From contig NZ_CABVGP010000002.1 of assembly GCF_902497555.1 (NCBI RefSeq), positions 384,501 through 448,500 of the forward strand: a stretch of 64,000 nt of DNA, read 5' to 3'. The notes under the pieces are model-generated. The model was not told where the DNA came from, searched no databases, and saw only the letters and a list, made by a program, of their open reading frames with translations. The position numbers and the translations under genes were made by a program. The stretch's first letter is position 1. The number at the start of each line of letters is the position of its first letter. Origin of the DNA: Amycolatopsis camponoti (GTDB lineage: Bacteria > Actinomycetota > Actinomycetes > Mycobacteriales > Pseudonocardiaceae). Positions 9,578 to 18,774 of this stretch are shown in pieces.

Positions 9578-9618
9578 CCGAAAGGGTTCTGCGAGAGAGT
9601 GGACGTTAGGGGACCTTA
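9516..9618 (-). repeat. Decayed second copy of the tRNA downstream flank / attachment site
   Basis: This segment aligns with 4344-4446. It shares the GATCACC...AAGATCG start, a terminator hairpin (9549-9558 with 9579-9588, one mismatch), GGTTCTGCGAGAG, and then TGGA..TTAGGGGA, a corrupted form of the tRNA acceptor/T-arm sequence. It lies just 3' of the integrase and overlaps the start of the next gene. Confidence 0.5.
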
Positions 9619-10057
9619 CTCGAACATAAAAGGCCAGCTCACGGCCCTGGAAGAGCTCCGTGAGAAGCTTCCCAGCCTCGATACCCCCGAGCCGCCGTCG
9701 ATGAAGCGCGACCGACCCGGCCGGGCCCGGCAACTCCGTGCCGACCAAGTCGAGCAGCTGATCGCCGACTACCAGTCCGGCGCGACGGTGTACGAACTCG
9801 GCGACCGGTTCGGCATCGAACGGCGAACAGTCAGCACCATCCTCCGCCGACACGGTGTGCCGATGCGCCGCCGCGGACTCTCGCCAGACCAGGTCGACGA
9901 CGCGATCCACCTCTACAACCTCGGCTGGTCCCTGGCACGAATCGGCATCCACATGGACGTCGCGGCCGACACCGTACGCAAACACCTCCTCGAACACGGC
10001 GTCGCCATGCGTGACACCCACGGGCGCCCGCGCACCGAAGCAGGCACCCCACGATGA
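9599..10057 (+). CDS. HTH protein of the HTH-DUF2637 cassette (copy 1)
   Basis: The protein has 152 residues from a GTG at 9599; an internal ATG at 9701 (MKRDRPGR) is an alternative start. The body has two helix-turn-helix units: one around [19 protein letters not shown] / [12 protein letters not shown], the other around [19 protein letters not shown] / [11 protein letters not shown]. It ends with RDTHGRPR. This double-HTH layout resembles the C-terminal DNA-binding regions of resolvases, but no catalytic recombinase domain is present. It overlaps the DUF2637 gene by 4 bp. A close paralogue at 25733-26191 has the same partner. It probably regulates the cassette; the role is inferred. Confidence 0.75.
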   Translation: MDVRGPYSNIKGQLTALEELREKLPSLDTPEPPSMKRDRPGRARQLRADQVEQLIADYQSGATVYELGDRFGIERRTVSTILRRHGVPMRRRGLSPDQVDDAIHLYNLGWSLARIGIHMDVAADTVRKHLLEHGVAMRDTHGRPRTEAGTPR

Positions 10058-10854
10058 CCCGGCCAGCAACCACACTGCCACCTCGATCAGGTTCGAACAG
10101 CACTACCGTCGTTCAAGCCGTCACCGTGCTCATGGGCATCGTCGTCGGACTCACCTTCCTCTTCGGCTTCGGGAACGTACTTAACCTCGCACTCCGCCTC
10201 GACGTGCCCGCCTGGGTCGCTCCCCTAGTCGCCCCCGCCGTCGACCTCTCGATCCTTGGACTTCTCCTCGGCAGCCGACACCTCGCCCTGGCAGGAGTGA
10301 CGCCGGTACAACTGCGGCCGGCACGCCGGCTGCTGATCTTCGCGAGCGTCGTGACGCTGGCCTTGAACGTGACCGACCCGCTCGTAGCCGGCCAGTACGG
10401 CAAAGCCGCCTTCGACGCCGTCGGCCCGCTGCTGCTGATCGGCTGGGCGGAGGTCGGTCCCGACCTGCTCAGGGCACTGACCACCGCGAATCGGCCAACC
10501 GATGCAGTGCACGACCAGGTGGAAACGGAGCGGACCCCGCACCGCGACGAGTCGACCGCCGTCGTGCAGAGGGCACCCGAAACGTCCGAGGGCGGGGCGA
10601 ATCCCGACGAGACCCCGACAGACGACCAGATCAATTTCCCAACTACCAGGACGGTTGACAATGAGCTGCTTGAGCGAGCAAGGGAGGAAGACACGCGCCA
10701 TTGGAACGTGCATGGCCGGCCGATCAGCGCAGACACGCTCCGGAAGAAGCTCCGCATCGGCGCGGCCCGCGCCAGGCTGCTCGTCGCTGTCGTCCGGGCG
10801 GACTCGCAACGACGACCAGCTCACGACGGTGTGCCTACCCAGGCTGGAGTGTGA
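10054..10854 (+). CDS. DUF2637 (Spd-like) membrane protein with C-terminal HTH (copy 1)
   Basis: The protein has 266 residues. Residues 20-145 hold four hydrophobic segments: [20 protein letters not shown], the [17 protein letters not shown] region, [14 protein letters not shown], and [18 protein letters not shown]. This is the DUF2637 pattern found in actinomycete integrative elements and plasmids, where such proteins are linked to spreading between hyphae. A low-complexity acidic linker follows, then a C-terminal helix-turn-helix-like region ([19 protein letters not shown]). The start overlaps the HTH gene stop (ATGA). A paralogue is at 26188-26985. No transfer ATPase or replication gene is nearby, so here it is an orphan of its usual context. 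Confidence 0.78.
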   Translation: MTRPATTLPPRSGSNSTTVVQAVTVLMGIVVGLTFLFGFGNVLNLALRLDVPAWVAPLVAPAVDLSILGLLLGSRHLALAGVTPVQLRPARRLLIFASVVTLALNVTDPLVAGQYGKAAFDAVGPLLLIGWAEVGPDLLRALTTANRPTDAVHDQVETERTPHRDESTAVVQRAPETSEGGANPDETPTDDQINFPTTRTVDNELLERAREEDTRHWNVHGRPISADTLRKKLRIGAARARLLVAVVRADSQRRPAHDGVPTQAGV

Positions 10855-10969
10855 TGACCGATGATCACCGCAGTTCGGGTTCCTTCTTGGGCGTGTCGAC
10901 GACGACCGCTCGAAGGGTAGACAATCGGCCCCCTGCAAGGTCGATATTGAACCGCAGGTTGGGGGTCGT

Positions 10970-11782
10970 ATGCGTTCCATTCCGGAGAAGACCTTGGAGC
11001 ATTGGGCGAGCATCTACCTGTCGAGCCGGTTTCCGAACGGAGCGATGTGGTGGCCCACCTCCGGCGAGGATGTCTTGGCCGCACTACCGCGGCTCGCTGC
11101 GTCCGGGCCGGGAAAGACGTTAGCTCTCGAACTGAAGACAACCGAGGCGACCCGTACCGATCACGCGCTGTGGATCGATACCCGGCAACTGGACCGCTAT
11201 CTCAACCCACCGTCAGGGCCACCCCTTCCTGTCTATTACGTGTTTCCGGTACCGCATTGGACTGGGCCGCTGACGTCCTGGTCGGGCACAGCACCTGCTG
11301 CTCCGGCCACGATGACCGCAGCGCCACCGGAGTGGTGGCGACGGCGGGTGGGATGGCCGTGGTTCGGTGATTGGCTCTACGTGATGTCAGCACAGTCACT
11401 CAGCGAGGCATTGCCGACCACCTGGACGGCCTCGTCGAAGGCGAAAGCGAAACTCTTCACCCTGAACGCATCCCGCGCTGTCGGCATGAAGCCGGACTGG
11501 ACGACTCTGTTCACCCGGACGCCGACCGCGGCACCGATGGACTGGACGTCGTTCTGGAAGGTAGTGACGCGGTGCGGGCCACACGACGGAGTGCGATGGC
11601 GCACCATCGCTGGTGAGGGCGACCAGCCAGACCGCGTGCTGGTCCTCAGTAGCAACGAGGAACGCGAGTGGCAGTTCGACCAACTGCCAGGCCGGTTGCG
11701 GCGGGAACTCGAACCGCTTGCCGCTGACGAGGGCGGAACCGAACGCGTGGTGCTGCACGTCCCTGAATCGGCACTTATTTGA
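10970..11782 (+). CDS. Hypothetical protein with PD-(D/E)XK nuclease-like N-terminus
   Basis: The protein has 270 residues. Near the N-terminus, Glu10 (LEHWASIYL), Asp34 (TSGEDVLAALP) and the pair Glu54/Lys56 (LALELKTTE) follow the E...D...ExK order of PD-(D/E)XK nucleases. The spacing is short but plausible. The C-terminal half has no motif I recognise. It lies 115 bp after HTH-DUF2637 cassette 1 in the same orientation, mirroring the nuclease gene beside cassette 2. A nuclease role is inferred; it could equally be a degraded effector or a DNA-binding protein using the same fold. Confidence 0.55.
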   Translation: MRSIPEKTLEHWASIYLSSRFPNGAMWWPTSGEDVLAALPRLAASGPGKTLALELKTTEATRTDHALWIDTRQLDRYLNPPSGPPLPVYYVFPVPHWTGPLTSWSGTAPAAPATMTAAPPEWWRRRVGWPWFGDWLYVMSAQSLSEALPTTWTASSKAKAKLFTLNASRAVGMKPDWTTLFTRTPTAAPMDWTSFWKVVTRCGPHDGVRWRTIAGEGDQPDRVLVLSSNEEREWQFDQLPGRLRRELEPLAADEGGTERVVLHVPESALI

Positions 11783-12013
11783 CCGGAGCACCGCGCGCCG
11801 ACAGACCGTCCTCGATGCCTGGCGGTGCTGCCCGACCTCGCCCAGGGACCGGCAGGAGCCCCATGATCTACGCCGCCGGCGGCATCGTCCACCTCCGGTG
11901 CGGACCGCCGCTGTCGCCGGATCGTGGTCATTCGCGATCCAGCACCTCGCAGCGCCTGCCGGGCACGGCAGGATGTCCACGGTACGACGCCTTGCCGTCG
12001 TCCATTCCGATGA

Positions 12014-12157
12014 TCACGACCAGTTGCCAACTGCCGCCGCTGCCGGTTCGTCACGCTGACCAGCCACGGGATCCGGCCGCTCACCGACATGATCCGCGAG
12101 AATGGCATTCAACTGGAACCAGTACGGACGACGCTATACGACACCTTCAAGGACTGA
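12014..12157 (+). pseudogene. Remnant of an unidentified coding sequence
   Basis: Frame 2 is open from 12014 to a TGA at 12155-12157. Its end reads like real protein (FVTLTSHGIRPLTDMIRENG, then QLEPVRTTLYDTFKD). Upstream the frame is closed, and neighbouring frames hold further protein-like pieces, suggesting a decayed gene. No family is recognised. The rest of 11783-12218 shows nothing else. Confidence 0.3.
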
Positions 12158-12218
12158 TCACCGAGCACGTACCACAGGTGGGCGGACCGGGCATCCGTCA
12201 GCGGCGACATAGCCTCGA

Positions 12219-15200
12219 TCAAACCCGGAGCGGGTTCAGAGTGTCTTGTCCGTGCAATAGTTCAGCAACGATGATGTGGGCGCCACCAATGACGAGCCAC
12301 GCCGCATCTCTCTGGTGAACTGCCAGCGCGCGGGCATCAACGTTGGTCAGGGAACGGCCGAGCGAAGCGCCAGTGGCCAAGTCATATACACAGACCGTTG
12401 CGTCGTCACCGGTGGTGATCGCGGCGATGCGACCGTTGGACAATACTGCTGTGGCTATAGCAAAGAGTCTTCCGGTATGAGCAGTCCATGGCTGGCAGGG
12501 CTGGGCCCGCGTAGCCAGGTTCCACAGTTGCACTGTCCCGTCCAGTCCGCCAGCGACTACGACGACAGTCCCGTCAGGCAACACCGCAGTCGCCAATGCG
12601 CCGATACCGCCAGCGTGACCCGGCAGCGGATCATAGAGTGGCTTGCCGGCGGCCAGGTCCCATACCCGCACCGTCCCATCCCAGCTGCCGCCGGTGACAG
12701 CGACCACGCGTTGGTCGGGCAGTGCGACAGTCGCAACGGCTGCAACTGGCCCCACATGGCCGGTCAAAGGTTCATAGAGTGTGGCCCTCGTTGCTAGGTC
12801 CCGTACCTGCACCCTACCGTCGCCGCCAGCGGTGACAGCCACAACACGTTTGTCAGCCAGTACCGCGGTGGCCGCGACTGCGCCGCGGCCTACATGGCCG
12901 GACAACGGTGTGCCGACAGGGCCACCAGTGGTCAGGTCCCACATACGCACTGTTCCATCCCAGCCGCTAGCGGTCACGGCAACGACACGGTTGTCGGGCA
13001 GTTGCGCCGTGGCTACTGCGTCCACCCCCGTTTTGTGGCCAGTTAGCGGTGGTCCGAAGGGTTTGCCAGTGGTCAGGTCCCACACACGCACTGTTCCATC
13101 CCAGCCGCTAGCGGTCACGGCAACGACACGGTTGTCGGGCAGTTGCGCCGTGGCAATGGCTTCGATCTTCCCTGCGTGGGTTCCCAAAATTGTCGAGGAT
13201 CGAGCGTACGCAGCGAGGTCCCAAACCCGCGTGGCACCGTCGATACTGGTAGTGATGGCGACGGTGCGGTGGTCGGGTAATCTGGCGGCTGCCAGCGACG
13301 TGACTTGCTTTGTGTGGCCGGTTAGTGGCAGACCGAGTCGAGTTCCCGTGGCAAGATTCCACAATTGTGGCGTGCTACTATAGGCCTTGACTGTGACGAG
13401 GATGGCACGCTCGTCGGGAAGTTTTGTAGTGGCTGAAAAAAATACATTGTTGGCTTTGATTATCCGGGACTTGCGTACATCTTCGGGTAGCTCATCGTTA
13501 TAATCGCTTTCGCTTCCGCGCAGCGGCTCCCTGAGCGGCTTGCCAACAGTCAGATCCCACATCAGCGTCGGCGTCGGGTCGGGCTTTCTGGCGGAGGCGA
13601 TTGCTCGCCCGTCAGGTAATGTCGTGGTAGTCAGACCCCATATTTCACCGACGAACCATGGCTCGTACAGGAGGATTCCCGTGATCAGGTCCCACACGCG
13701 CACCGTCTCGTCTTTGCTACTGGTAACAGCGAGTGCTCGGCGGTCCGGAAGTATTGCGGTTTCGAGTGCCGTGACAAGATTGGTGTGGCCGGTCAACGGC
13801 TCGTATAGTGGGGCGCCGGTTGTAAGATCCCACACCCGTATGGTGTTTTCGAGGCCGCAGGTGACGAGAACAGGGCGTCCGTCGGGCAGTCGGGTCGTTC
13901 TGAGGTGCCAGATACCGCCTTGCGCTCGATGATTGAACGGCTCGTAGAGGAGATCGCCAGCGGCGAGATCCCAAACCAGTATCTTGCCTCCGCTGCTGGC
14001 TATTGCCACTGCGCGCCCATCCGGCAATTCCGCTGTCGCCAAATTTTCGGCATGGGTAAGTTTGGTTCTTATTTCAGAAGCGCTTGTTTGTTGGGATGCC
14101 CAGGCAACTCGCCACGGCCCGCCAATAGGATGATCGGCGAGTTTTTGGTCAAGTGCGGCCTCCAAGCTGAGGGCGACTGCGTTCGCAGAGGGCTGACTCC
14201 AATCCCAAAGGTGGCTAGTCGCGCGAATGGCCGGCAGGAGAGGCAGATGAACTGGGTGTTTCTGGGCTGATGTTGACGCGGCCGCACGGAGGACTACTGG
14301 GTCCAGATAGGGCAGGAAGGCGTTGGGAATTATGTGCTCGTTGAGAATGCCGCCGAAGGCTGCGTGTTCAGCCAGATGTCGGCGAACATAGGTCGGCGGA
14401 GGGCGGTCGCAGTCTGTGGTGGCAGGTACGTCGGCGAGACGGGCGAGCTCACGAGCGATGCGCGCCTCAACGATCGAGGCATCTTTGGACACTGCGTGGC
14501 CATGCTCCTCCGCCGTGATCTGATGCTTGGTACTCGTCGTTGGAGCAGTGAGCAAGTCACGCCAGTGCTCCCGCAGAGTTGTTCGCAACATGTCATGGAA
14601 TAGTCGGTACGTGGTTGTGTCGTCTTCGCGGTCGGCAATGAGGTAAGCTCCGAAGCGAGTGTTGTTTAGAAGCCAGGCTATGTCGCTGTCGCCATAGTAG
14701 CCATCGTTGTCGTCCACAGCGTGGGCAACAAGGGGCCAGATATTGCGCCAGGGCAGGCCATCGCCATAAGCGAATGCGACGGCACGCAGGAGAACGACGG
14801 CACGATGGCGATCATTGGCAACGGGCAAGCTTTGGTGTAGGTCCTGTCGGAATACCCCGACCACGCCTTGCTCCAGAGCGGCTCGCCAGCTCGCGTCGTC
14901 GGCGCCTATGACAGTGTCTTGCGCAGCTAGGGTCGTGGCAGCGAGTCGCGCTATGAGGAAAGACCGGCCCGCGTTGTGTCCGAGTGCTTCCGCGACCTTG
15001 GTAGTCATCTCGGCCTCAACGGCTGAGTAAGGCGATTTGGGCGTGTGGCGGAGAATACTCGCCACATAGTCAGCGAGGTCATGCTGGTGCCACCACGGTG
15101 CCTCGTCGACCGCGATACGCCGTGCGTGCAAGACGCGCTGCATGGCGTCGGCCATCGCGACTGGCTCGGGACGCTGGATGGTCAGCGCCCCTGAAACGTC

Positions 15201-16559
15201 GTCGACTGCGAGGGAGCGAATACCAAGGACCATCCGGATACGCGGCTGAGCTGGGTCGGGTTCAAGCTGGGCGAGAACGTCGTTGACAAGGGTCTGCGGG
15301 TGGGCAGCTTCGTCGACGGCATCTACGACAATTGTCACCTGGCGAGACTGCCCTTTCAGCCAGGTATGCCAGGCATGCAGCCGCTCGCGGACGGTTGGTT
15401 CTGGCTGGATACTGGTGGGAGCCGGGACGTGCAGGGCGGCGCAGATCTGAGCAAGAACTTGCGTGTGCAGTTTGCCCGTGGCGATGACGGCGACATCCAC
15501 AGCACCCAGTGGGGGTCGCAGATCGTCCGGGATGGAGGCGACCTCGTCTGCGTATTGGCCGAGGAACCGCTCATCGCTTAAAGTGACCAGCCGGGCGAGG
15601 GCAGCGGACTTGCCGCTGCCCGCTCCGCCGGCGACCACGGTCGCGCCCGGCGCGCCGGTGGCAGCGTTAATCAGTTCCTGCATTAGCGCGGCGCGGCCGG
15701 TGAACAGCCACCTCTTCTCCTCGTCACTGGCCACGCCGCGGGCGCGTGGGCTCCAATGGGTCGTGAGGTCCTGCCGTGGAAGCGCCAGGTCGTGGCGCGC
15801 TGCGAGAACTTCGACGACCGAGTCGGGGCGGTAGTGTGGGTTGGGTAGGCATAGATGAGGCCGACGTCGTCGGCTGCCGTATATCGGCAGTAGAGACTGC
15901 CCGTCGCCCAGCTTGTCCTGCACTCCCTCAAGGAAGTCATCGACAGTTAGGTAAGGGCTCAACCCGTACTTTTCCCCGCTGTCTGAGCCCAGTTCAGCGA
16001 GGAAGTCCCTGATCGCCCCGGTGAGCGCGCCTGTCACCGCTTCCTGGTCCTTCGTGGCACTAGGCAGTACCAGCCACGTTTCAGGCGGTCTCTTGTCTAG
16101 CCGTATGGTCTCCTTCTCCACTTGGCCGGCGTAGCAGGCGTCGAGTATCAGTAACAGATGCTGGATGCGGGTCTCGGCCAACCATCCGATCAGATCGGCC
16201 GACCGTATTGCGGTTCTGTTCAACTGGGATAAGTTGGTGTTCTTGAGGATCAGGTAATGGGTGTAATTAGCGGCGACGCCATGTCCGGTGATGAACACCA
16301 CCGCGGCGTCGGCGTCGCGCCAGGTCTCCTCCTCTGGAGGACTTTCCAGTCTGTCGCGGATCTGGCCTTTAGTGGGATTGTCAGCCAACTCTGTGTAACA
16401 AGAACGGAATTTGCGGCTGTCGAGAGCGTCACTACACAGCCACTCTCGCACCGCGTCCACCTCTGGTGTGAGCACGAGGTCGGTTACCGCGGGATCGTCG
16501 TATTCGCTAGTCGCAATCGCCACGAAATGTCGGCGCAGGATGCTCTCGTCCGTCGTCAC
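12219..16559 (-). CDS. Caspase-like protease / STAND NTPase / WD40 repeat protein
   Basis: The protein has 1446 residues. Residues 1-235 form a caspase-fold (peptidase C14-like) domain with catalytic His93 (FITGHGVAA) and Cys142 (LILDACYAG). A STAND-type P-loop NTPase follows: Walker A GGAGSGKS (311-318) and Walker B VVDAVDE (411-417). A helical region leads to about 12-13 WD40 blades from roughly residue 840 to the end, each ending in a form of VRVWDLTTG. The architecture is that of bacterial NLR-like conflict proteins in which a sensor (WD40) triggers oligomerisation (STAND) and activates a cell-killing protease. It starts at a GTG at 16559, 2 bp after the stop of the hydrolase gene, so the two are co-transcribed with the hydrolase first. 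The target is unknown; anti-phage defence or self/non-self recognition is the likeliest role. Confidence 0.9.
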   Translation of the reverse strand: MTTDESILRRHFVAIATSEYDDPAVTDLVLTPEVDAVREWLCSDALDSRKFRSCYTELADNPTKGQIRDRLESPPEEETWRDADAAVVFITGHGVAANYTHYLILKNTNLSQLNRTAIRSADLIGWLAETRIQHLLLILDACYAGQVEKETIRLDKRPPETWLVLPSATKDQEAVTGALTGAIRDFLAELGSDSGEKYGLSPYLTVDDFLEGVQDKLGDGQSLLPIYGSRRRRPHLCLPNPHYRPDSVVEVLAARHDLALPRQDLTTHWSPRARGVASDEEKRWLFTGRAALMQELINAATGAPGATVVAGGAGSGKSAALARLVTLSDERFLGQYADEVASIPDDLRPPLGAVDVAVIATGKLHTQVLAQICAALHVPAPTSIQPEPTVRERLHAWHTWLKGQSRQVTIVVDAVDEAAHPQTLVNDVLAQLEPDPAQPRIRMVLGIRSLAVDDVSGALTIQRPEPVAMADAMQRVLHARRIAVDEAPWWHQHDLADYVASILRHTPKSPYSAVEAEMTTKVAEALGHNAGRSFLIARLAATTLAAQDTVIGADDASWRAALEQGVVGVFRQDLHQSLPVANDRHRAVVLLRAVAFAYGDGLPWRNIWPLVAHAVDDNDGYYGDSDIAWLLNNTRFGAYLIADREDDTTTYRLFHDMLRTTLREHWRDLLTAPTTSTKHQITAEEHGHAVSKDASIVEARIARELARLADVPATTDCDRPPPTYVRRHLAEHAAFGGILNEHIIPNAFLPYLDPVVLRAAASTSAQKHPVHLPLLPAIRATSHLWDWSQPSANAVALSLEAALDQKLADHPIGGPWRVAWASQQTSASEIRTKLTHAENLATAELPDGRAVAIASSGGKILVWDLAAGDLLYEPFNHRAQGGIWHLRTTRLPDGRPVLVTCGLENTIRVWDLTTGAPLYEPLTGHTNLVTALETAILPDRRALAVTSSKDETVRVWDLITGILLYEPWFVGEIWGLTTTTLPDGRAIASARKPDPTPTLMWDLTVGKPLREPLRGSESDYNDELPEDVRKSRIIKANNVFFSATTKLPDERAILVTVKAYSSTPQLWNLATGTRLGLPLTGHTKQVTSLAAARLPDHRTVAITTSIDGATRVWDLAAYARSSTILGTHAGKIEAIATAQLPDNRVVAVTASGWDGTVRVWDLTTGKPFGPPLTGHKTGVDAVATAQLPDNRVVAVTASGWDGTVRMWDLTTGGPVGTPLSGHVGRGAVAATAVLADKRVVAVTAGGDGRVQVRDLATRATLYEPLTGHVGPVAAVATVALPDQRVVAVTGGSWDGTVRVWDLAAGKPLYDPLPGHAGGIGALATAVLPDGTVVVVAGGLDGTVQLWNLATRAQPCQPWTAHTGRLFAIATAVLSNGRIAAITTGDDATVCVYDLATGASLGRSLTNVDARALAVHQRDAAWLVIGGAHIIVAELLHGQDTLNPLRV
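12925..13154 (-). repeat. Nearly identical WD40 repeat units inside the caspase-STAND gene
   Basis: An 89-bp segment at 12925-13013 recurs at 13066-13154 with a single difference; the unit offset is 141 bp (47 codons). Each encodes the LPDNRVVAVTASGWDGTVR core of a WD40 blade. Other blades in the gene are much more diverged, so this pair was duplicated or homogenised recently. Confidence 0.85.
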
Positions 16560-16561
16560 GG

Positions 16562-17410
16562 TTACTCCTCAGTGAGGTGAGGCAAGGCCTGCAATAGGAC
16601 TTGTCCAACCGTCCGTTTGCTTAGGTAGCATTCCACCGAGTGGGCGTCGCCGTCGTTGTCGACAATCAACTCATCATCGGCATTGATCTGTGGCCACCAC
16701 TCACACAGAGGGCCTGCGCAGGCTACTGGATCGCGGAGATCCCGCACCGTCACCCAGTTCGGCGTACTCAACGCCACCACTTGTAGTCTGCTGCGGACCA
16801 TTCGTAGCCCAAGCGGCGATCCAACCGAGATGAATAGTTCGACTCCTGACGACGGATGTTGGCGCAGATACTCGTAGGCCACCACCGACCCCAGCGAGTG
16901 ACCTATCAGTACGCGGCCCCTCTCCCCGACACCCTCCTCGACGCGTCGGTCGATACGCGCCTTGACGTCGAGGTCATGCAGGTAGCGATACACTTGCCGC
17001 AGTACGCCCAGATACAACACCCCGGCTGCGGCACCGAATCGCCGATCCACAGCACGTAGCAGCACCTGCACCGGCCGTGGTACCCGCGTATAGCCCATGG
17101 TTACTTGCTGCTCGGCTGCCTCGATGTCGCTGTCCGCCACTGCCTCGGTGAGGACCTGGCTCAGTTCAGCCAACTCCTGGCCAGACATGCCGTCGAGCAC
17201 CGACTCTGCATCGGCGGTCTTCGTAGACGGGCAGTTGCGGTCAGGTAAGAACACGTCGCCGTAAAATGCTAAGTCGAGATCAGGCAACGTGATTTTTTGC
17301 CCTGATGCGCGCTCTAAGCCGTCGCCCAACGCTGGCCGCCAAGCAGCCAGCAGTTGGTGTCGGCCGCGCTGCTGCTGAGCGATGCCGTGCACACCTATAA
17401 CTTCTGCCAT
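16562..17410 (-). CDS. Alpha/beta hydrolase (lipase/esterase-like), partner of the caspase-STAND protein
   Basis: The protein has 282 residues. It begins with a short strand and HG motif (VIGVHGI) and carries a serine-hydrolase nucleophile elbow, GHSLGS, with Ser172, followed by VVAYEYLRQHP. Candidate Asp (VRDLRDPVAC) and His (GDAHSVECYL) residues follow in the expected order. There is no signal peptide. The fold resembles the PGAP1/lipase group seen next to STAND-type conflict genes. Its stop lies 2 bp from the start of the caspase-STAND gene, so stoichiometric expression and a functional link are likely. It could be a second effector acting on lipids, or a substrate activated by the caspase-like protease. 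Confidence 0.78.
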   Translation of the reverse strand: MAEVIGVHGIAQQQRGRHQLLAAWRPALGDGLERASGQKITLPDLDLAFYGDVFLPDRNCPSTKTADAESVLDGMSGQELAELSQVLTEAVADSDIEAAEQQVTMGYTRVPRPVQVLLRAVDRRFGAAAGVLYLGVLRQVYRYLHDLDVKARIDRRVEEGVGERGRVLIGHSLGSVVAYEYLRQHPSSGVELFISVGSPLGLRMVRSRLQVVALSTPNWVTVRDLRDPVACAGPLCEWWPQINADDELIVDNDGDAHSVECYLSKRTVGQVLLQALPHLTEE

Positions 17411-17652
17411 TTCGCTCCCTCAGTCGTCGTAGCAATGATTGCGCTAAATGCGAACCCGTGTCTCACGGCTGGCAGGCCTCTCAGGATTCTACGATCGTCA
17501 AGACAACGGGCGATCCGTCGACCAACCGCGAGCCTCCATGGGAAGTCGCCGGGAAACCTACACGCGTTAGCACTCCCCGTGCGGCTCGTAAAGCCGGCGC
17601 TGCAGGTGGGAGCTCTGCCCGTGGAGCGATCGGTGGTTCGGATACTGCGCGG

Positions 17653-17876
17653 ATGATCATCTCGTTGTTGTACCGAGCCACCCTTGAGTTGCTGTGCGTG
17701 CTGGCGGTAGTGCCGCACCGGGACGCCGCCGAGGACGCCGAGCTGCCGGTGCTGCAGCACCAGAACGCAGTGCTGCGGCAGCTCAGCGGTCCGGTCCGGT
17801 CCGCTACGAGCCCACAGATCGGTTCTGGCTGGCCGTGCTGTCGTCGCTGCTCCGTGACTATCGACATGCTGCTTAA
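17653..17876 (+). pseudogene. Fragment of a rve-type (IS3/IS481-like) transposase, frameshifted
   Basis: Frame 1 from the ATG at 17653 reads MIISLLYRATLELLCVLAVV, then DAAEDAELPVLQHQNAVLR, the conserved N-terminus of a common actinobacterial integrase/transposase. A frame change near 17790 continues as GPVRYEPTDRFWLAVLSSLL in another frame. The catalytic DDE domain is absent. This is a relic only. Confidence 0.6.
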
Positions 17877-17939
17877 CCTGCATGGGCATAGTTTTCGGCA
17901 CGCACACCCACCGACAGGACCTCTGCCGAGCCTGCCGCT

Positions 17940-17959
17940 GGGACCTCTTACGAGGTCCC
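17940..17959 (+). terminator. Hairpin, possible terminator
   Basis: GGGACCTC (17940-17947) and GAGGTCCC (17952-17959) form a perfect 8-bp stem with a 4-base loop, followed within 8 bases by ATTTT. It lies just after the transposase relic. Confidence 0.4.
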
Positions 17960-18774
17960 ATGCGCATTTTCCGGGTGCATGCTGACCTCATGACTCACTC
18001 ACCAAGAGGCGACTGACCTGGTTGTCGTGCTGAGCTGCCAGTCGCGCAGCCTCGGCTGGGCTCGCCGACGGCGCGACGGTCACAACGGGGTCGTCACCTT
18101 GTGAACCCTCCTCCTCAGGCGCGCTCCTGACGACGCTCTCCATCCCGTGGACCCTACGCCGATGTCACCTCTGACCTGGGGAAGTTCGCCGACAGGATGC
18201 CCAAACGGTGTAGCGCGGCTCGGAGAGACTCGCCGACAGAGTGCTGACGTCCGGCTGCGCCTTTGTCTACTCGCGCTTCCGCAGTGTGGAGAACGGAACG
18301 AGTTGGTCGACCGGTCGCAGCTTGTTGCGTCGACCGTCTGCGAACGGAATCTCATAGTGACGAACTCCAAGCCAGTCGCCTTCGACGCTCGGGAAGCGTC
18401 CGTGGAGCCGTCCGTGGGCTCACTCGAAGGATCCTTGCGATGACCGTGCCTGTACTCATCCCGACGCCTTCGCGGACACAGGGTGCTCTGCTGACCGGCG
18501 TTCCTGCAGCTGCAGACCGGTCGGCGGCTTCGTTCATGCGGCTACGCTATCTGAATAGTGCCGCGGTCCACGTGACCACCGGCATTGAGGACAACGGTCA
18601 GTAAGGCTTTCCGCGCAACTTCGTGTGAGTTGGGAGATCAACTTTGTTGATCACGTGGTGCGGCCGGGCCCATGTGAAGTTGATCTGCGAGAGGACTGCT
18701 TCGCAGCAGGACTTCCGCGCTTTCACATGCGCCCTGGCTCAAATCGCACCAAGATCACACAACGGCGCGAATCG
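17960..18774. other. Non-coding stretch, nothing recognised
   Basis: Several open frames exist on both strands, but none shows coherent coding-like composition or a recognisable motif. It lies between the transposase relic and the 3' end of the NB-ARC-TPR gene, and may hold eroded mobile DNA. Confidence 0.45.

Noticed and set aside
9599..10854. Complete actinomycete integrative conjugative element
   Set aside because: DUF2637 and an integrase relic are present, but no FtsK-like transfer ATPase, replication initiator or excisionase was found in the window.
11779..12318. 179-codon plus-strand ORF
   Set aside because: Composition is not coding-like and it runs into the antisense of the caspase-STAND gene; only a short piece in another frame looks like a remnant.
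12219..16559. CRISPR-like array from the regular repeats in the WD40 and TPR genes
   Set aside because: The repeats are in-frame protein-coding units of 126-141 bp with no spacer structure.
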